Part shown: positions 62,667 through 64,000 of the stretch, piece after piece
Layout: each line of letters begins with the position of its first letter
Numbering within the stretch: position 1 is the first letter of the stretch
Translations under genes and position numbers: made by a program
Assembly: GCA_963576725.1 (NCBI GenBank)
Contig: OY755236.1
Span: 71,580,379 to 71,644,378 of the forward strand
Source of the DNA: Azorinus chamasolen
Lineage: Eukaryota; Mollusca; Bivalvia; Cardiida; Solecurtidae
DNA: 64,000 bases
Reading direction: 5' to 3'
The notes under the pieces: generated by a model
The model's input: only the letters and a program-made list of their open reading frames with translations
Database searches by the model: none
What the model was told of the DNA's origin: nothing

Positions 62667-63391
62667 ACAGTAAACTTTGTGTGACCCTTTTTTTATTGAC
62701 CACACCTCTGTTAGACTTAATCACATGTAAAAAATGACGTCGATATTTTCTGTAGTTTAAGATCTGTCAGCTCAACCGATCTAGCAATAGATCGTGTATT
62801 CAATCTATTCTTATCTGCTGGTCCGTGTGTTCGATTATTATCATTTACTGATATCAAATGCAAGTTCAATTCAATTTCTGATAAATATGTATATGTAGCA
62901 TATCTTAGATTGATTGATATGGACATATAGGCTTACAGACGATTAAAGGCCAGGTGAATGAACCAATTTTCTATTTTCCTCTCAAAGTTTCATTTACGTT
63001 CCAAAACTCGCGGTCATGTATATTGCGAGACTACTCTTTCAAAGGCGTTGCCATTTCTGCAGATGTTGATGATAATGAGGACGACGATGTGGGCTATGTT
63101 GAAAATTGAAGTAGACGATAAGTTTCATGATGATGGCAATTTTCTCCGCGTGTGACCATCGTATCAGTTTAAATTTTTTTGTTGTTTTTTAAAATGAAAT
63201 CTCATATCTAATCTATTAGTAGATCTATAATGATAAAAAAAAACCGCTTCACTTTAGTGACGACTTTGATATTCATGCATGGTCTCAGTTAAGTTATGTC
63301 AGATAAAATATAAGTGTAAACCGGATTAGGATATAGAGTGCTAATTAGAATTATTCCAGTTTAAAAAGTTCGCTCATTTAAAAGCACAAAC
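62667..63391. other. Intron 1 start region, nothing firm
   Basis: Directly 3' of exon 1. A minus frame at 62926-62717 and a plus frame ending in an acidic tail D-V-D-D-N-E-D-D-D (near 63060-63110) are open but unsupported. Confidence 0.35.
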
Positions 63392-63509
63392 CTGTGAATA
63401 GAACTCGTCCTCTCCAAGGTTCATTTGTCCATAAAATATTTGTATAATGACATGGTTCCTCTGATGTTCCTATAAACCGTGCATCGGCACCTTCATTGTT
63501 AGTTCCCAT
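63392..63509 (-). CDS. SPMIP2: SPMIP2-like gene, exon 1 (first coding exon)
   Basis: This short exon starts at an ATG in a good context (AAG-ATG-G) and encodes residues 1-39 plus the first base of codon 40. It ends ...V-L-F-T before a CACAG|GTTTGT splice donor. The single leftover G pairs in phase with the GT that opens exon 2 and gives Gly40, creating F38-T-G-P-D42. That F-T-G-P-D start of the conserved block is, from memory, a hallmark of SPMIP2/C4orf45, a protein inside the doublet microtubules of sperm tails. The N-terminal part is acidic and polar with no signal peptide or membrane segment. A CpG-rich block lies just upstream. That this is a coding exon is well supported by the splice-phase fit; the family name is recalled similarity, not a search result. 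Confidence 0.72.
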
Positions 63510-63760
63510 CTTGATTTCTTACCAGCCTTTAAACCACTTTGTCTGAGTCGCGCTTGACTGCACTGTAGTTTCAGTTTGATTAGTTTCCCATTACCTGGCC
63601 TGACAACGTGACGCGCCCGTACTTAGAAACGGAAGTCTCATAACTGGCTTCCTGCTTTTGAGCGGTATCGGGGGGAGTGCGGATAACCAGCTTCGGAATT
63701 CTACGATCGAAAACGAGGTTGCGCTTGTTGGGAAGGTAAACAATTTTTTTACGATTTCAC
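63510..63760 (-). promoter_or_regulatory. CpG-rich block upstream of the SPMIP2-like start: probable 5' UTR/promoter
   Basis: About 250 bp directly upstream of the exon-1 ATG is rich in CpG and GC, unlike almost all of the window (CGATCG, CCCCCCGATACCGC, GGGCGCGTCACG). It is free of MITE sequence. The 90-codon open frame on the minus strand (63863-63591) and a second open frame beginning CGC-AAC-CTC and ending at CAG|GTAATG are possible coding alternatives, but a promoter-proximal region is the simpler reading. No clear TATA box or RFX X-box was seen. Confidence 0.4.
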
Positions 63761-64000
63761 TCTTTGGTGGGTATTTGTCAAAAAGGGAAAACCGCTTACC
63801 AGGTAGGGTATAATCATTAGATGAAGTTAATGTTTTGATTAAGTTTATATATGTTCCTGCCATTTTAGCGAAAAATATAGTTTAAATAGGACTGAGATCT
63901 GTAAATCGTGTTGCAGGCGTGAGATGTGTGAACCGGGTGATATGGGGGTGGGGTAGGGGACTAGGGGTTGTTATAAATCCAGACGCCTTTATATGAATGC
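63761..64000. other. Upstream flank of the SPMIP2-like gene
   Basis: AT-rich except for a G-run GGGGGTGGGGTAGGGGAC (63944-63961), a possible G-quadruplex-forming tract. No element recognised. Confidence 0.4.

Noticed and set aside
63591..63863. 90-codon minus frame as a separate gene
   Set aside because: No motif or splice support, and it lies in the CpG-rich block directly upstream of exon 1, more likely 5' UTR or promoter.

Overview
The window looks like nuclear DNA of a mollusc, most probably a marine bivalve. It is AT-rich, has no operons or compact genes, and is packed with short palindromic non-autonomous DNA transposons (MITEs). It also carries a tRNA-derived SINE, a 5'-truncated LINE and an interspersed repeat ending in a CTCACCAG.../...CTGGTGAGCTAA pair that I associate with bivalve genomes. 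The organism call is an inference from repeat style; no database was searched. Most long open frames here are translations of repeats.

Right end, minus strand: one real multi-exon gene can be read by eye although its exons are short. Exon 1 (63509-63392), exon 2 (53640-53417) and exon 3 (50728-50670) have matching splice phases and join into about 134 codons. The product has the spaced motifs of the sperm/ciliary microtubule inner protein SPMIP2 (formerly C4orf45): F-T-G-P-D-x-I-x-D, Y-V-G, Y-L-W-R, E-I-G-W-x-I-P and Y-Q-N-P-W. It may stop directly after that last Trp or continue through weaker exon candidates at 35758-35689, 32446-32329 and 25393-25294. Exons 1 and 2 are about 9.8 kb apart and exons 2 and 3 about 2.7 kb apart; the introns are made largely of MITEs. 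A decayed LINE (47880-50329, minus) lies just past exon 3. Weak plus-strand exon candidates are at 8872, 33295, 42033 and 45191.

The rest of the window is a museum of palindromic elements in three groups. (1) TTAA-flanked elements with CCCTT.../...AAGGG ends, which fits piggyBac-type non-autonomous elements; called here B, C, D, E, N, O and P. (2) TA-flanked elements with TACAGTAAAACC.../...GGTTTTACTGTA ends, which fits pogo/Tigger-type; called A, G, H, I and R. (3) Others: F (CAGAGGTCC ends), K (CTGGGTCC ends) and Q (hAT-like, 8-bp target duplications). Elements sit inside each other repeatedly, often at the same TTAA within an arm of a TA-type element.

The most striking pattern is modular. 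Families with unrelated ends and different target sites carry a central hairpin with the same tip, GCTCC-N-GGAGC. In the B/C/E/N/O/P group one hairpin arm reads GACCCTGAT and the other GACCCAGAT, so a mismatch at a fixed position is retained across families. At least three tandem arrays (11763-12253, 31461-31806, 35967-36289) consist of one arm or one end of these elements, so each has turned a palindrome into a direct-repeat satellite.
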